Source of the DNA: Isoptericola variabilis 225
GTDB taxonomy: Bacteria > Actinomycetota > Actinomycetes > Actinomycetales > Cellulomonadaceae
Direction: 5' to 3'
DNA: 64,000 nucleotides
NCBI RefSeq assembly: GCF_000215105.1
Contig: NC_015588.1
Span: 2,666,001-2,730,000, forward strand
The first letter of the stretch is position 1, and each line of letters starts with the position of its first letter. Below the pieces are notes generated by a model. The model made no database searches. It was not told where the DNA came from and saw nothing but the letters and a program-made list of their open reading frames with translations. Of this stretch, positions 7,889 to 16,897 are shown in pieces. Both the position numbers and the translations under genes were made by a program.

Positions 7889-9466
7889 ATGACGCTCAGC
7901 ATCCCGGGCCCCGGCCTGCGCCTGCCCGCCCCCGGCACCACCGTGCCCTTCACGCCCACCGCCCCGCTGCCCGCGCCCGCCGACACCGGACGCGTCGCAT
8001 TCCCCGACGGCTTCCTGTGGGGCACCGCGACGGCCGCCTTCCAGATCGAGGGCGCCTCGAGCGAGGGCGGGCGACAGGACTCGATCTGGGACGCGTTCTG
8101 CCGGATCCCCGGCGCCGTGCGGAACGGCGACGACGGCACGGTGGCCTGCGACCACTACCACCGGTACCGCGAGGACGTCGCGCTCATGAAGCGGCTCAAC
8201 CTCGACACCTACCGGTTCTCGACGTCGTGGGCGCGGATCATGCCCGACGGCAAGACCGTCAACGCCGAGGGCCTCGACTTCTACTCGCGCCTCGTCGACG
8301 AGCTGCTCGCCGCCGACGTGCTGCCGTGGCTCACGCTCTACCACTGGGACCTGCCGCAGGCGCTCGAGGAGCTCGGCGGCTGGCCCTCGCGCGACACCGC
8401 GTACCGGTTCGCGGACTACGCGGTCGCGGTGCACGAGGCGCTCGGCGACCGGGTGCGCGTGTGGACGACGCTCAACGAGCCGTGGTGCTCGGCCTTCCTC
8501 GGCTACACCTCGGGCGCCCACGCGCCCGGGAAGAAGTCGCCCGAGCTCGGCCTGGCCGCCGCGCACCACCTCATGCTCGGCCACGGCCTCGCGGTGGAGG
8601 CGCTGCGCGAGCGCGACCCCGAGGCGTCGCTCGGCATCACGCTCAACTTCACGGTCTCCGACCCCGTCGACCCGAGCGACCCGGCCGACGTCGACGCCGC
8701 GCGCCGCGACGACGGCATGTTCAACCGCATCTTCCTCGACCCGATCCTGCGCGGCGCGTACCCGCAGGACCTGCTCGACGACGTCGCGCACCTCGGGTTC
8801 GCCGACGTCGTGCGCGCGGGCGACCTCGAGACCATCTCGACGCCGATCGACGTGCTCGGGGTGAACTACTACAACGGCGGCGCCGTCTCGGCGAGGCCGC
8901 AGCAGGCCCAGGGCACGCCCGAGGGCACCGCCGGGCCGGACGGCGCGCGCGAGACGCCCACCGACGGGCCGGTGTGGGAGACGGGCTCGCCGAACCCGGT
9001 GCCGGACGGCATCCACCACCACAGCCGCGGCCTGCCGACCACGGACATGGGCTGGGAGGTGCAGCCCGAGGGCCTCACGCGCCTGCTCGTGCGCCTCCAG
9101 CAGGACTACACGGGCCCGCGCGGGACCGCGCTGTTCGTCACCGAGAACGGCGCGGCCTACCCCGACGTCGTGCAGCCCGACGGCAGCGTGGACGACCAGG
9201 ACCGCCTCGCGTTCATCGACGCGCACCTGCGCGCGCTCAAGGCCGCGATCGACGCCGGCGCCGACGTGCGCGGCTACTTCGCGTGGTCGCTCATGGACAA
9301 CTTCGAGTGGGCGCTCGGCTACTCCAAGCGGTTCGGGCTCGTGCGCGTCGACTACGAGACGCAGGAGCGCACGGTCAAGGCCTCGGGTCGCTGGTACGCG
9401 CAGGTCGCCCGGGACAACGCTCTCCCGGCCCGGACGGTCGACACGCCCGGCCCCGCGGACAAGTAG
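7889..9466 (+). CDS. bglC: intracellular beta-glucosidase, GH1
   Basis: The 525-residue GH1 enzyme hydrolyses imported cellobiose and cello-oligosaccharides to glucose. The acid/base glutamate is E197 in TLNEPW, and the nucleophile is E419 in VTENGAAY. The FLWGTATAAFQIEG start of the barrel is at about residue 48. No signal peptide is present, so it acts in the cytoplasm. The first 40 residues are a Pro-rich extension not usual for GH1. ATG at 7889 was chosen; an in-frame ATG at 7871 also exists. A segment at about residues 335-385 is Gly/Pro-rich and slightly longer than in the family. It belongs to the ceb operon, 10 bases before cebR. Confidence 0.92.
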   Translation: MTLSIPGPGLRLPAPGTTVPFTPTAPLPAPADTGRVAFPDGFLWGTATAAFQIEGASSEGGRQDSIWDAFCRIPGAVRNGDDGTVACDHYHRYREDVALMKRLNLDTYRFSTSWARIMPDGKTVNAEGLDFYSRLVDELLAADVLPWLTLYHWDLPQALEELGGWPSRDTAYRFADYAVAVHEALGDRVRVWTTLNEPWCSAFLGYTSGAHAPGKKSPELGLAAAHHLMLGHGLAVEALRERDPEASLGITLNFTVSDPVDPSDPADVDAARRDDGMFNRIFLDPILRGAYPQDLLDDVAHLGFADVVRAGDLETISTPIDVLGVNYYNGGAVSARPQQAQGTPEGTAGPDGARETPTDGPVWETGSPNPVPDGIHHHSRGLPTTDMGWEVQPEGLTRLLVRLQQDYTGPRGTALFVTENGAAYPDVVQPDGSVDDQDRLAFIDAHLRALKAAIDAGADVRGYFAWSLMDNFEWALGYSKRFGLVRVDYETQERTVKASGRWYAQVARDNALPARTVDTPGPADK

Positions 9467-9476
9467 TCTCACGCTC

Positions 9477-10490
9477 GTGACCACCGAGCACGGCGCCCCG
9501 ACCCTGGACGACGTCGCCCGCGCCGCGGGCGTGTCGCGGTCGACGGCGTCGCGCGCGATCAACGGCGGCGAGCGCGTCTCGCCCGAGGCGCAGGCCGCCG
9601 TCGACGACGCCGTCGCCCGGCTCGGGTACTCCCCGAACCGGGCGGCGCGCTCGCTCGTCACCCGGCGCACCGACTCCATCGCGCTCGTCGTGCCCGAGCC
9701 CGACGCCCGCATCCTCACCGACCCGTTCCTCGCGGGCGTGCTGCGCGGCGTGAGCGAGGGCCTGACCGGCACCGAGCTGCAGCTCGTGCTGCTGCTGTCG
9801 CGGCCCGACGAGCGGCCCGGGCACATCGCGCGGTACCTGCGCAGCGGGCACGTCGACGGCGCGATCGTCGTCTCGCACCACCGCGACGACCGCCTCGAGC
9901 CCGAGCTGTCGCGCTCGCACCTGCCCGCGGTGTTCGTCGGCCGGCCCTTCAAACCCGAGGGGCTGCACTACGTCGACGTCGACAACGTCGCGGGCGGGCG
10001 CACGGCCACGCACCGGCTCGTCGAGCGCGGCTGCCGCCGCGTCGCCACGATCACCGGCCCGCTCGACATGACGGCGACGCTCGACCGCCTCGAGGGCTGG
10101 CGTGCCGAGCTCGGCGAGGCCGGGCTGCCCGCCGACGTCGTCGCGCACGGCGACTTCACGGCCGCCGGCGGCGCAGCCGCGATGGAGCAGATCCTCGACG
10201 AGCACCCCGACATCGACGGCCTCTTCGCCGCGTCCGACCTCATGGCGACCGGCGCGCTCGAGGTGCTGCGGGCCCGGGGCCGCTCGGTGCCCGACGACGT
10301 CAAGATCGTCGGCTTCGACGCGCTCGGCGTCGCGGAGCGCACCACCCCGCGGCTGACCACCGTCGAGCAGCCGCTCGTCCAGATGGTGTCCGTCGCGACG
10401 TCGACCCTGCTCGACATGCTGGCCGGCGAGCGCGTGGCCGACGAGCCGCGGATCCTCACGCCGCACCTCGTCGAGGGCGAGACCGCGTAG
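9477..10490 (+). CDS. cebR: LacI-family repressor of the cellobiose operon
   Basis: The 337-residue protein has a LacI helix-turn-helix at residues 9-30 (LDDVARAAGVSRSTASRAIN), the hinge helix around 50-60 and a periplasmic-binding-like effector domain to the end. GTG at 9477 begins 10 bases after the bglC stop, so it is probably the last gene of the operon. In Streptomyces cebR is divergent and upstream; here it is downstream in the same direction, so repressor level should follow operon induction. The two operator-like palindromes at 4209-4245 are its expected targets. Effector is inferred. Confidence 0.9.
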   Translation: MTTEHGAPTLDDVARAAGVSRSTASRAINGGERVSPEAQAAVDDAVARLGYSPNRAARSLVTRRTDSIALVVPEPDARILTDPFLAGVLRGVSEGLTGTELQLVLLLSRPDERPGHIARYLRSGHVDGAIVVSHHRDDRLEPELSRSHLPAVFVGRPFKPEGLHYVDVDNVAGGRTATHRLVERGCRRVATITGPLDMTATLDRLEGWRAELGEAGLPADVVAHGDFTAAGGAAAMEQILDEHPDIDGLFAASDLMATGALEVLRARGRSVPDDVKIVGFDALGVAERTTPRLTTVEQPLVQMVSVATSTLLDMLAGERVADEPRILTPHLVEGETA

Positions 10491-10498
10491 CACCGCGC

Positions 10499-10522
10499 CG
10501 AGATAGCGACGCGTCGCTACGT
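10499..10522. repeat. degenerate GAGGTAGCGC unit pair at a convergent junction
   Basis: A 16-base perfect palindrome (10504-10519, TAGCGACGCGTCGCTA) is flanked so that the left half reads as a degenerate forward unit (GAGATAGCGA) and the right half as a reverse unit (TCGCTACGTC). It lies exactly between the cebR stop and the convergent putA stop. It may act as a weak terminator. It looks like the minimal, eroded version of the larger arrays in this window. Confidence 0.5.
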
Positions 10523-13500
10523 CAGGCGCGGTGCACGTGGCCGTACCGGTGGCGCGTGCGGCTCACGGCCTGCTCGCGCAGGAACGTCAGCAGCTCGCGA
10601 CGCCCGGCGGCGAGCACCGGCCGGTCGAGCACCGTGACGGTGCCGAGGCGCCGGGCCGCGGCCTCGTGCAGGCCGGGCGCCTCGCCGATCACGCGGATGC
10701 GGCCGGTGATCCGGCCCTCGGCGACGGCGGCCGCGAAGTCCTCGTGGGAGACGGGCGCCTCGTGCGGCACGCCCCACCCGGCGTCGGACGCCGGCACGAC
10801 GACGGTCGGCACGCCCGCGCGGCGGGCGGCGGCCAGGACACGCTTGACCTCGACCGGCAGCGCGCCGTCGCCGACGCGCACGGTCACCTTCTCGACCGGG
10901 CGGTAGCGGAACGTGTTCTCCTCGACGCGCAGCCCGGTCCGGTCGTGCCCGACGCCGAACTCGGTCTCCCAGGCCGCGGCGTCGGACGCCTCGGCGAACG
11001 CCAGCCACCCCTCCGGGTCGTTGCCGCGCGACGGCACCACGGCCGCGTCGTCGGACCACGCGCCGAGCTGGGCGACGTAGTTGGGGCCGCCGGCCTTGGC
11101 GCCCGGGCCGACCACGGAGGCCTTCCAGCCGCCGAACGACTGCCGCTGCACGATCGCGCCGGTGATGTGCCGGTTGACGTAGACGTTGCCCGCCTCGACG
11201 CGGTCGAGCCACGTGGCGATCTCGTCCTCGTCGAGCGAGTGCAGGCCCGCGGTGAGGCCGAACGAGACCTGGTTCTGCAGGCGGATCGCCTCGTCGAGGT
11301 CCTTCGCGCGCATGATGCCCAGCACCGGACCGAAGACCTCGGTGAGGTGGAAGAACGAGCCCGGCGCGACGCCGTCGCGCAGGCCCGGCGACCACAGCCG
11401 GTCGGGGTCGATGCCCGCGGCGGCCGCGACGTCGTCGAGCCGCCGGGGCTCGACGAGCCACGACTCCCCCGGCTCGAGCGAGGTGAGCGCGCGCAGCAGC
11501 TTGCCCTGCGCCGGCTCGGTGAGCGGGCCCATGACGGTCGACAGCTCGCGCGGGTCGCCGACGGCGAGCGAGCGGACGGCGTCGACGAGCTGGCGGCGGA
11601 ACCGCTCGCCCGTGACGGTCGTCGGGTCGCCGACCGAGCCGACGAGGATGACGAGCGACGCCGCGGAGCACTTCTGGCCGGCGTGCCCGAACGCGCTGCG
11701 CACGAGGTCGGCGACCGCGAGGTCGAGGTCGGCCGACGGCGTCACGACGAGGGCGTTCTTGCCCGACGTCTCGGCGAAGACCGGCCGCTCGGGGCGCCAG
11801 CTCGCGAACAGCTCGGCAGTCTCGATCGAGCCCGTGAGGATGACGCGCGAGACGTCGGCGTGCGTGACGAGGTGCTTGCCGAGCTCGCCGTCGGGCACGC
11901 GGAGGAACTGCACGACGTCGCGCGGGACCTCGGGCGCGAGGCCGATCTGGGGCGCGACCGCGTCGAGCGCGCGGTGCACCGCGTCGACCGCGAGCTCGAA
12001 GCAGCGCGGCGTCGGCGGCGCGGGCTTGGCCAGCACCGGCGAGCCGGCGGCGAGCGACGCGAGCACGCCGCCGATCGGGATCGCGACCGGGAAGTTCCAC
12101 GGCGGGGTCACGAGGGTGACGCCCTCAGGCGCGAACGCGGCGCCCTCGACCTGCGCGAGCGCCTCGGCCGCGCCGGCGTAGTAGTTGGCGAAGTCGATCG
12201 CCTCGCTGACCTCGGGGTCGGCCTCGGCGACGGTCTTGCCGGGCTCGTGCACCGCGGCGGCGACGAGCTCGGTGCGCGCGGCCTCGAGCTCGCGGGCCGC
12301 GGCCCGCAGGACCTTCGCGCGGTCGGCCGGGGCGACGGCCGCCCACGCGTCGCGGACCGCGACGGCGCGCGCCACGGCGGCGTCGATCTCGTCGGTGCTC
12401 GTGACCTCGGGCGCCTGGACCGGGACGAAGCCCGAGTCCGGCCCGGTCACGCGCTTCGCCCACTCGCGGTGCTCCGCGACCGCCGGGTCCGTGTCGACGG
12501 CGTTGCGGAACTCGGGCGCGTCCTCCCACGGCTGGCGCGCGCCGAAGCGCGACCGGCGGCGGGGAGCGACGTCGTCGGGCGTGTAGTGCAGACCGTGCTC
12601 CACGGACGCGCGGAACGCGGCCTCCTGCCGGTCCATCGGGGTGCCCTCGGAGGCGGCACCCGTGCCAGGCGCGCCCGACGGCGCGAACGCGGCGTGCAGG
12701 AAGTTCTGCTCGGCGGCGTTCTCCTCGAGACGCCGCACGAGGTACGCGATCGCGACGTCGAAGTCCTCGTCGCGCACGACCGGCGTGTACAGCACCACGC
12801 GGCCGCCGTCCTTGCCGACCTCCTCGCGCACGAGGCGCGCCTCGATCGGCGCCATGCCCTGGAGCATCTCGATGTCGAGGCCCTCGGTCACGCCGCGCGA
12901 GCGCGCGAGCAGCACCGCGAGCGCCACGTGGAACAGGTTGTGCGACGCGACGCCGAGGCGGACGGCGGCGGTGCGCTCGGCCGTGAGGTGGTGCTCGAGG
13001 ACGCGCACGTAGTTGGCGTCGACCTCGGCCTTGGAGGTGTACGGGGCCTGCGGCCAGTCGTGCAGCTCGGCCTCGACCTGCTCCATGGCGAGGTTGGCGC
13101 CCTTGACGAGCCGGACCTTGATGCGTGCGCCGCCCGCGGCGATGCGCCGCTGGGCCCAGGCGGTGAGCTCGTCGAGCGCGCCGAGCGCGTCGGGCAGGTA
13201 CGCCTGCAGGACGATGCCGGCCTCGAGGTCACGGAACTCCGGCAGGTCGAGGATCTCGGTGAAGACCGCCGTGGTCAGCGCCAGGTCCTTGTACTCCTCC
13301 ATGTCGAGGTTGAGGAACACGCCGTGGTCGCGCGCGGCCCGGTACAGCGGCAGCAGCCGCTCGACGACGCGGCGGCGCGAGCCGTCGAGGTCCCACGTGA
13401 CGAGCTGCGCGGCGACGGACGAGACCTTGATCGACACGTAGTCGACGTCCGGCCGCTTGACCAGGTCGATGGTGCGCTGCAGGCGGGCCTTCGCCTCGTC

Positions 13501-14019
13501 CTCGCCGAGCACGGCCTCGCCGAGGAGGTTGACGTTGAGCGTGTAGCCCTCGGCGCGGGTGCGGGCGAGGTGCTTGCCGAGCCCCGCGCCGGCGTCGGCG
13601 ACGAGGTGGCCGACGAGCTGGCGCAGGCGGACGCGCGCGGCGGGCACGACGACCGACGGCAGCGTCGGGGCCACGGCCGCGCCGACCTTGAACAGCGCGC
13701 GGTCGACGGGGCTGAGGAACGACGCCGAGCCGGCGTCGCGGCCCAGGCGGGACAGGGCCTTGGCGGCGACGCGCACGTCCTGCGGGCGCGCGACGTCGTC
13801 GACGAAGCCGACCGCCAGCTCGAGGCCGGCCGGGTCGGACACGAGGGAGCCGAGGCGCTCGGCGGTCGCACGCGCGCGCCGGTCTGCGCGGGTCGTGGCC
13901 GCGGCGTCGTCGCCGGTGGCGGCGGCGATCCAGGTGCGCGCGAGGGCGACGGCGTCGTCGACGAGGCTCTCGGCACTCACGGGGGGCGCGGGGTGGTGCG
14001 CCGGAACAGAGGTACTCAT
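10522..14019 (-). CDS. putA: bifunctional proline dehydrogenase / delta-1-pyrroline-5-carboxylate dehydrogenase
   Basis: The 1165-residue enzyme oxidises proline to glutamate in two steps. The N-terminal half carries the FAD-dependent proline dehydrogenase barrel (about 140-460, with RLVKGANLAMEQ and the GVASHN turn). The rest is an aldehyde dehydrogenase domain with an ETSGKNA strand near 750 and the catalytic cysteine in GQKCSA near 780. No N-terminal ribbon-helix-helix is present, so unlike enterobacterial PutA it does not regulate itself. A C-terminal extension of about 150 residues follows the ALDH core. ATG at 14019 faces the divergent PAS/AraC regulator, which probably controls it. Confidence 0.93.
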   Translation of the reverse strand: MSTSVPAHHPAPPVSAESLVDDAVALARTWIAAATGDDAAATTRADRRARATAERLGSLVSDPAGLELAVGFVDDVARPQDVRVAAKALSRLGRDAGSASFLSPVDRALFKVGAAVAPTLPSVVVPAARVRLRQLVGHLVADAGAGLGKHLARTRAEGYTLNVNLLGEAVLGEDEAKARLQRTIDLVKRPDVDYVSIKVSSVAAQLVTWDLDGSRRRVVERLLPLYRAARDHGVFLNLDMEEYKDLALTTAVFTEILDLPEFRDLEAGIVLQAYLPDALGALDELTAWAQRRIAAGGARIKVRLVKGANLAMEQVEAELHDWPQAPYTSKAEVDANYVRVLEHHLTAERTAAVRLGVASHNLFHVALAVLLARSRGVTEGLDIEMLQGMAPIEARLVREEVGKDGGRVVLYTPVVRDEDFDVAIAYLVRRLEENAAEQNFLHAAFAPSGAPGTGAASEGTPMDRQEAAFRASVEHGLHYTPDDVAPRRRSRFGARQPWEDAPEFRNAVDTDPAVAEHREWAKRVTGPDSGFVPVQAPEVTSTDEIDAAVARAVAVRDAWAAVAPADRAKVLRAAARELEAARTELVAAAVHEPGKTVAEADPEVSEAIDFANYYAGAAEALAQVEGAAFAPEGVTLVTPPWNFPVAIPIGGVLASLAAGSPVLAKPAPPTPRCFELAVDAVHRALDAVAPQIGLAPEVPRDVVQFLRVPDGELGKHLVTHADVSRVILTGSIETAELFASWRPERPVFAETSGKNALVVTPSADLDLAVADLVRSAFGHAGQKCSAASLVILVGSVGDPTTVTGERFRRQLVDAVRSLAVGDPRELSTVMGPLTEPAQGKLLRALTSLEPGESWLVEPRRLDDVAAAAGIDPDRLWSPGLRDGVAPGSFFHLTEVFGPVLGIMRAKDLDEAIRLQNQVSFGLTAGLHSLDEDEIATWLDRVEAGNVYVNRHITGAIVQRQSFGGWKASVVGPGAKAGGPNYVAQLGAWSDDAAVVPSRGNDPEGWLAFAEASDAAAWETEFGVGHDRTGLRVEENTFRYRPVEKVTVRVGDGALPVEVKRVLAAARRAGVPTVVVPASDAGWGVPHEAPVSHEDFAAAVAEGRITGRIRVIGEAPGLHEAAARRLGTVTVLDRPVLAAGRRELLTFLREQAVSRTRHRYGHVHRA

Positions 14020-14072
14020 GCTCCCAGGGTGCCTCGGACGGCGACGGCTCGTCTTGTACGATCGGGCGCGCG

Positions 14073-14843
14073 ATGGGCGCAGTTTCGGACAAGACCACGT
14101 GGCCCGAGGCGGACGCCCTCCTGGCCGCGATGCCGCCTGCCATGGTCGCCCTCATGGACGAGCTCAGCGGCGTCATGTTCTGCGCCAAGGACACCACGGG
14201 CCGGTACGTGCTCGTCAACCAGGTCTTCGTGCGCCGCACCAACGAGAGCTCGCGCCGCGCGGTCATCGGGCGCCGCGCCGGCGACCTGTTCGTGCCCGAG
14301 CTCGCCGAGCGCTACACGACCCAGGACGACGAGGTGCTGCGCACCGGCAGGCCGCTGCGCAACGAGCTCGAGCTCATCCGCCACGTGGGCGGGGTGCCCG
14401 GCTGGTTCCTCACGTCCAAGCTGCCGGTGCACGACGGCGAGGGTCGCGTCGTGGGGATCGTGTCGGTCTCGCAGGACCTGCGCGAGGACGACGCCGACGA
14501 CGCCGCGATGGACGCCATGGCGCGGCTCGTCGCGGAGGTCGAGCGGCACCTCGACACGTCGCCCGGCGTCTCGCTGACCGTGGCCGACCTCGCGCGGATG
14601 GCCGGGTGCACGACGGCGGTGCTCGACCGGCGCGTGCGGCGCGTCTTCGGCCTGACGCCGCGCCAGCTCGTGCTGCGGGCGCGGGTCGACCGCGCCGCGC
14701 ACCTGCTGTCCTCGACCGCGACGCCCATCGCCGAGATCGCGTCCGTGACGGGCTTCTACGACCAGGCCGCGTTCACGCGCACGTTCGCCCGCCTCACCGG
14801 CGAGACGCCGTCGTCGTTCCGCCGCCGCGCCCGCCGCGCCTGA
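14073..14843 (+). CDS. PAS-domain AraC-type regulator, probable putA regulator
   Basis: The 256-residue protein has an N-terminal PAS domain (about 20-135, with a CAKDTTGRYVLVN strand) and a C-terminal AraC double helix-turn-helix (about 165-250, with GFYDQAAFTRTFARLTG in the second helix pair). ATG at 14073 lies 53 bases from the divergent putA start, so the short gap must hold both promoters. AraC/PAS proteins next to putA in actinobacteria are thought to activate it in response to proline. The ligand is inferred. Confidence 0.8.
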   Translation: MGAVSDKTTWPEADALLAAMPPAMVALMDELSGVMFCAKDTTGRYVLVNQVFVRRTNESSRRAVIGRRAGDLFVPELAERYTTQDDEVLRTGRPLRNELELIRHVGGVPGWFLTSKLPVHDGEGRVVGIVSVSQDLREDDADDAAMDAMARLVAEVERHLDTSPGVSLTVADLARMAGCTTAVLDRRVRRVFGLTPRQLVLRARVDRAAHLLSSTATPIAEIASVTGFYDQAAFTRTFARLTGETPSSFRRRARRA

Positions 14844-14859
14844 CCCCGCCTTCCCCGCC

Positions 14860-14890
14860 GAGGTAGCGCGTTCCGCGCCGAGGTAGCGCG
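14860..14890 (+). repeat. two forward GAGGTAGCGC units
   Basis: GAGGTAGCGCG occurs at 14860-14870 and 14880-14890, exactly 20 bases apart, just after the AraC-type gene. Only forward units are present here and no reverse block follows. The remaining bases up to bioY (14891-15030) hold no gene; short imperfect inverted repeats such as TGTGCGAAGTGCACA (14946-14960) may be part of the bioY promoter, but this is weak. Confidence 0.7.
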
Positions 14891-15030
14891 GTTGCAGGAT
14901 CCCTACAACGATCCGGCCCGGTGTTCACGCCCACCCACCGCGGGGTGTGCGAAGTGCACAAACGCCGGTCCCGTTCTGTTGGTCCGGACAGGTCGTGTCC
15001 GTGCCCGACGCCGGCCCTAGCGTCGTGGCC

Positions 15031-15624
15031 ATGACCTCAGCCGCGCTCCCGCTGCCCACCGCCCGCCCCCGTCGCGTCCTCGCCGACGTGCTGCCCGGCA
15101 CGCTCGTGCGCGACGTCGCGCTCGTCGTCGGCGTCGCCGCCCTGACCGCGCTCACCGCGCAGCTGCGCATCCCGATCCCCGGCCTGCCCGTGCCCGTCAC
15201 CGGCCAGACGTTCGCCGTGCTGCTCGGCGCCGCCGCGCTCGGCCCGCTGCGCGGGTCGCTCGCGCAGGTGCTGTACGTCGGCGTCGGGCTCGCCGGCCTG
15301 CCCGTGTTCACCGGTGGGGCCTCCGGCTGGGAGGCGGTCGCCGGCGCGAGCGGCGGCTACCTGCTCGGGTTCGTCGCGGCGTCGGCCGCCGTCGGCGCGC
15401 TCGCCCGCCGGGGTGCTGACCGCCGCGTGCTGTCGACCGTCGGCGCGTACGCCGTCGGGACCGCGGTGATCTACGCGTGCGGCGTGCCGTGGCTCGCCGC
15501 GGTGGCGGGCATGCCGATCGGCGCGGCGCTCATGGCCGGGGCGGTCGTGTTCCTGCCCGGCGACGCGATCAAGGCCGCCATCGCCGGCGCGCTCCTGCCC
15601 GCCGTCTGGCGCCGCGTCCGCTGA
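15031..15624 (+). CDS. bioY: biotin transporter S component
   Basis: The 197-residue BioY protein has six hydrophobic segments. It contains the family patterns near LPVPVTGQTFAVLLGAA (about 50-66) and LYVGVGLAGLPVFTGG (about 85-100). BioY captures biotin in the membrane and works alone or with an ECF module (bioM/bioN), which is not found beside it. The chosen ATG at 15031 begins the conserved region after a short polar N-terminus. An upstream GTG frame adds 28 residues that look non-coding. The gene stands alone between repeats on both sides. Confidence 0.92.
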   Translation: MTSAALPLPTARPRRVLADVLPGTLVRDVALVVGVAALTALTAQLRIPIPGLPVPVTGQTFAVLLGAAALGPLRGSLAQVLYVGVGLAGLPVFTGGASGWEAVAGASGGYLLGFVAASAAVGALARRGADRRVLSTVGAYAVGTAVIYACGVPWLAAVAGMPIGAALMAGAVVFLPGDAIKAAIAGALLPAVWRRVR

Positions 15625-15641
15625 CCACTCAGCCACCCCCC

Positions 15642-15752
15642 ACGAGTTGTCAGGCCCACGCTCGGGCATAGCCCCGCCTGGGCCTGACAACTCGTCGCGC
15701 TCCGGCGTTGTCAGGCCCACGCCCGGGTACACCGCGGCCTGGGCCTGACAAC
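15642..15752. repeat. two tandem TTGTCAGGCCCA palindromes
   Basis: Two inverted repeats sit in the bioY-aldo/keto reductase gap. The first has 17-bp perfect arms (15642-15658 and 15679-15695). The second has 13-bp arms (15707-15719 and 15740-15752). Loops of about 20 bases share a GGGCATAGCCCC or GGGTACACCGCGG pattern. A third, imperfect copy is inside the methyltransferase gene at 18842-18887. They could terminate bioY, but doubling and the internal copy suggest a repeat family. Confidence 0.8.
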
Positions 15753-15812
15753 TCGCGGGGTGGGAGGGCGCTGGCGCTGCGAGGGCCGGGCGCCCGCCGT
15801 ACGTTGCCTGGC

Positions 15813-16643
15813 ATGACGACCACCGCTCCCACCGTGACCCTGTCCCACGGCACCGAGATGCCGGTCCTCGGCCTGGGCACCGCCGGTTTCGACGACGCCG
15901 AGGCCGCCGAGTGCGTCCGGACCGCGATCGAGGACGGCTACCGCCTCGTCGACACGGCCGAGAACTACGGCAACGAGCGCGGCGTCGGCCAGGGGATCCG
16001 CGACGCCGCAGTCCCGCGCGAGGAGCTCTTCGTCACCACGAAGTTCAACAAGCGCTGGCACAGCGTCGACGGGGCCCGCCAGGCGTGCGAGAACAGCCTC
16101 GAGCGGCTCGGGCTCGAGTACGTCGACCTGCTCCTCATCCACTGGCCCAACCCGGGCCAGAACCGTTACGTCGAGGCCTGGGAGGGCATGATCCGCCTCC
16201 GCGAGGAGGGGCTGGCGCGCGCGATCGGGGTGTCCAACTTCAAGCCGCACCACCTGGACCGGCTCGTCGAGGCCACGGGCGTGACGCCCGAGGTCAACCA
16301 GATCAACCTCAACCCCTATGCCACCCGCGCCTCGACGCACGCCTACCACGTGTCGCACGGCATCGTCACCGAGGCGTGGAGCCCCCTCCAGCCGGCGACG
16401 ATGCTGCAGGACCCCGTGATCACGGAGATCGCCGCGCGCACCGGGTGCAGCCCGGCCCAGGCGGTGCTGCGCTGGCTCACCCAGCGCGGGATCGTCACGG
16501 TGCCCAGGTCGGGCTCCCGGGAGCACCGGCGCCAGAACCTCGCCAGCGTCGACGTCCAGCTCACCCAGAAGGACATCGACGACATCAGCGCGCTCGACCG
16601 GGGCGAGGACCACGTCACCGACTCGGACGAGTTCGGGCACTGA
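15813..16643 (+). CDS. aldo/keto reductase
   Basis: The 276-residue NADPH-dependent oxidoreductase has the AKR tetrad: D47 and Y52 (VDTAENYGNE), K77 (VTTKFN) and H110 (LLIHWP). The barrel ends with the cofactor-binding pattern IVTVPRSGSREHRRQN near 230-245. It is close to the 2,5-diketo-gluconate reductase/AKR5 group. The natural substrate cannot be read from the sequence. ATG at 15813 is taken; a longer frame upstream would translate the palindromic repeats and is rejected. It has no evident operon partner. Confidence 0.88.
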   Translation: MTTTAPTVTLSHGTEMPVLGLGTAGFDDAEAAECVRTAIEDGYRLVDTAENYGNERGVGQGIRDAAVPREELFVTTKFNKRWHSVDGARQACENSLERLGLEYVDLLLIHWPNPGQNRYVEAWEGMIRLREEGLARAIGVSNFKPHHLDRLVEATGVTPEVNQINLNPYATRASTHAYHVSHGIVTEAWSPLQPATMLQDPVITEIAARTGCSPAQAVLRWLTQRGIVTVPRSGSREHRRQNLASVDVQLTQKDIDDISALDRGEDHVTDSDEFGH

Positions 16644-16897
16644 CCGCCGGACGATCGCCCCGGGCCACCGCCGAGCGGTGACCGGCGGGTGGCCCGGCGG
16701 TGGTCGTCGCCGCACCGTCGGTCAGCCGTTGGTCAACCCTCGGTAACCCCTCCACGAGGCGTGCCACGCCGCCTGTTCGCCCGCGTCGTGAGCGCCCCGG
16801 GAGAGGCGTTACGGTGGTGACGAGGCCCACAAACCCGGGCCGCGAAACCCACGCCGACGCCCTCACGAAGGACGCCGGCACGTGTCCTGGAGGACCA

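Noticed and set aside
10531..14577. 1348-residue open frame on the plus strand
   Set aside because: It is antisense to putA, whose domains are clear; the translated product is a low-complexity mirror with no family pattern.
14946..14960. Biotin regulator operator before bioY
   Set aside because: TGTGCGAAGTGCACA is an imperfect palindrome and does not match known BioQ or BirA sites well enough.
15708..15812. Longer N-terminus of the aldo/keto reductase
   Set aside because: It would translate the second palindrome; the family starts at the MTTTAPTVTLSHG region.
16720..16750. GlnR or AmtR site upstream of gdhA
   Set aside because: Only loose GGTCA/GGTAA direct repeats are seen; spacing does not match known boxes.
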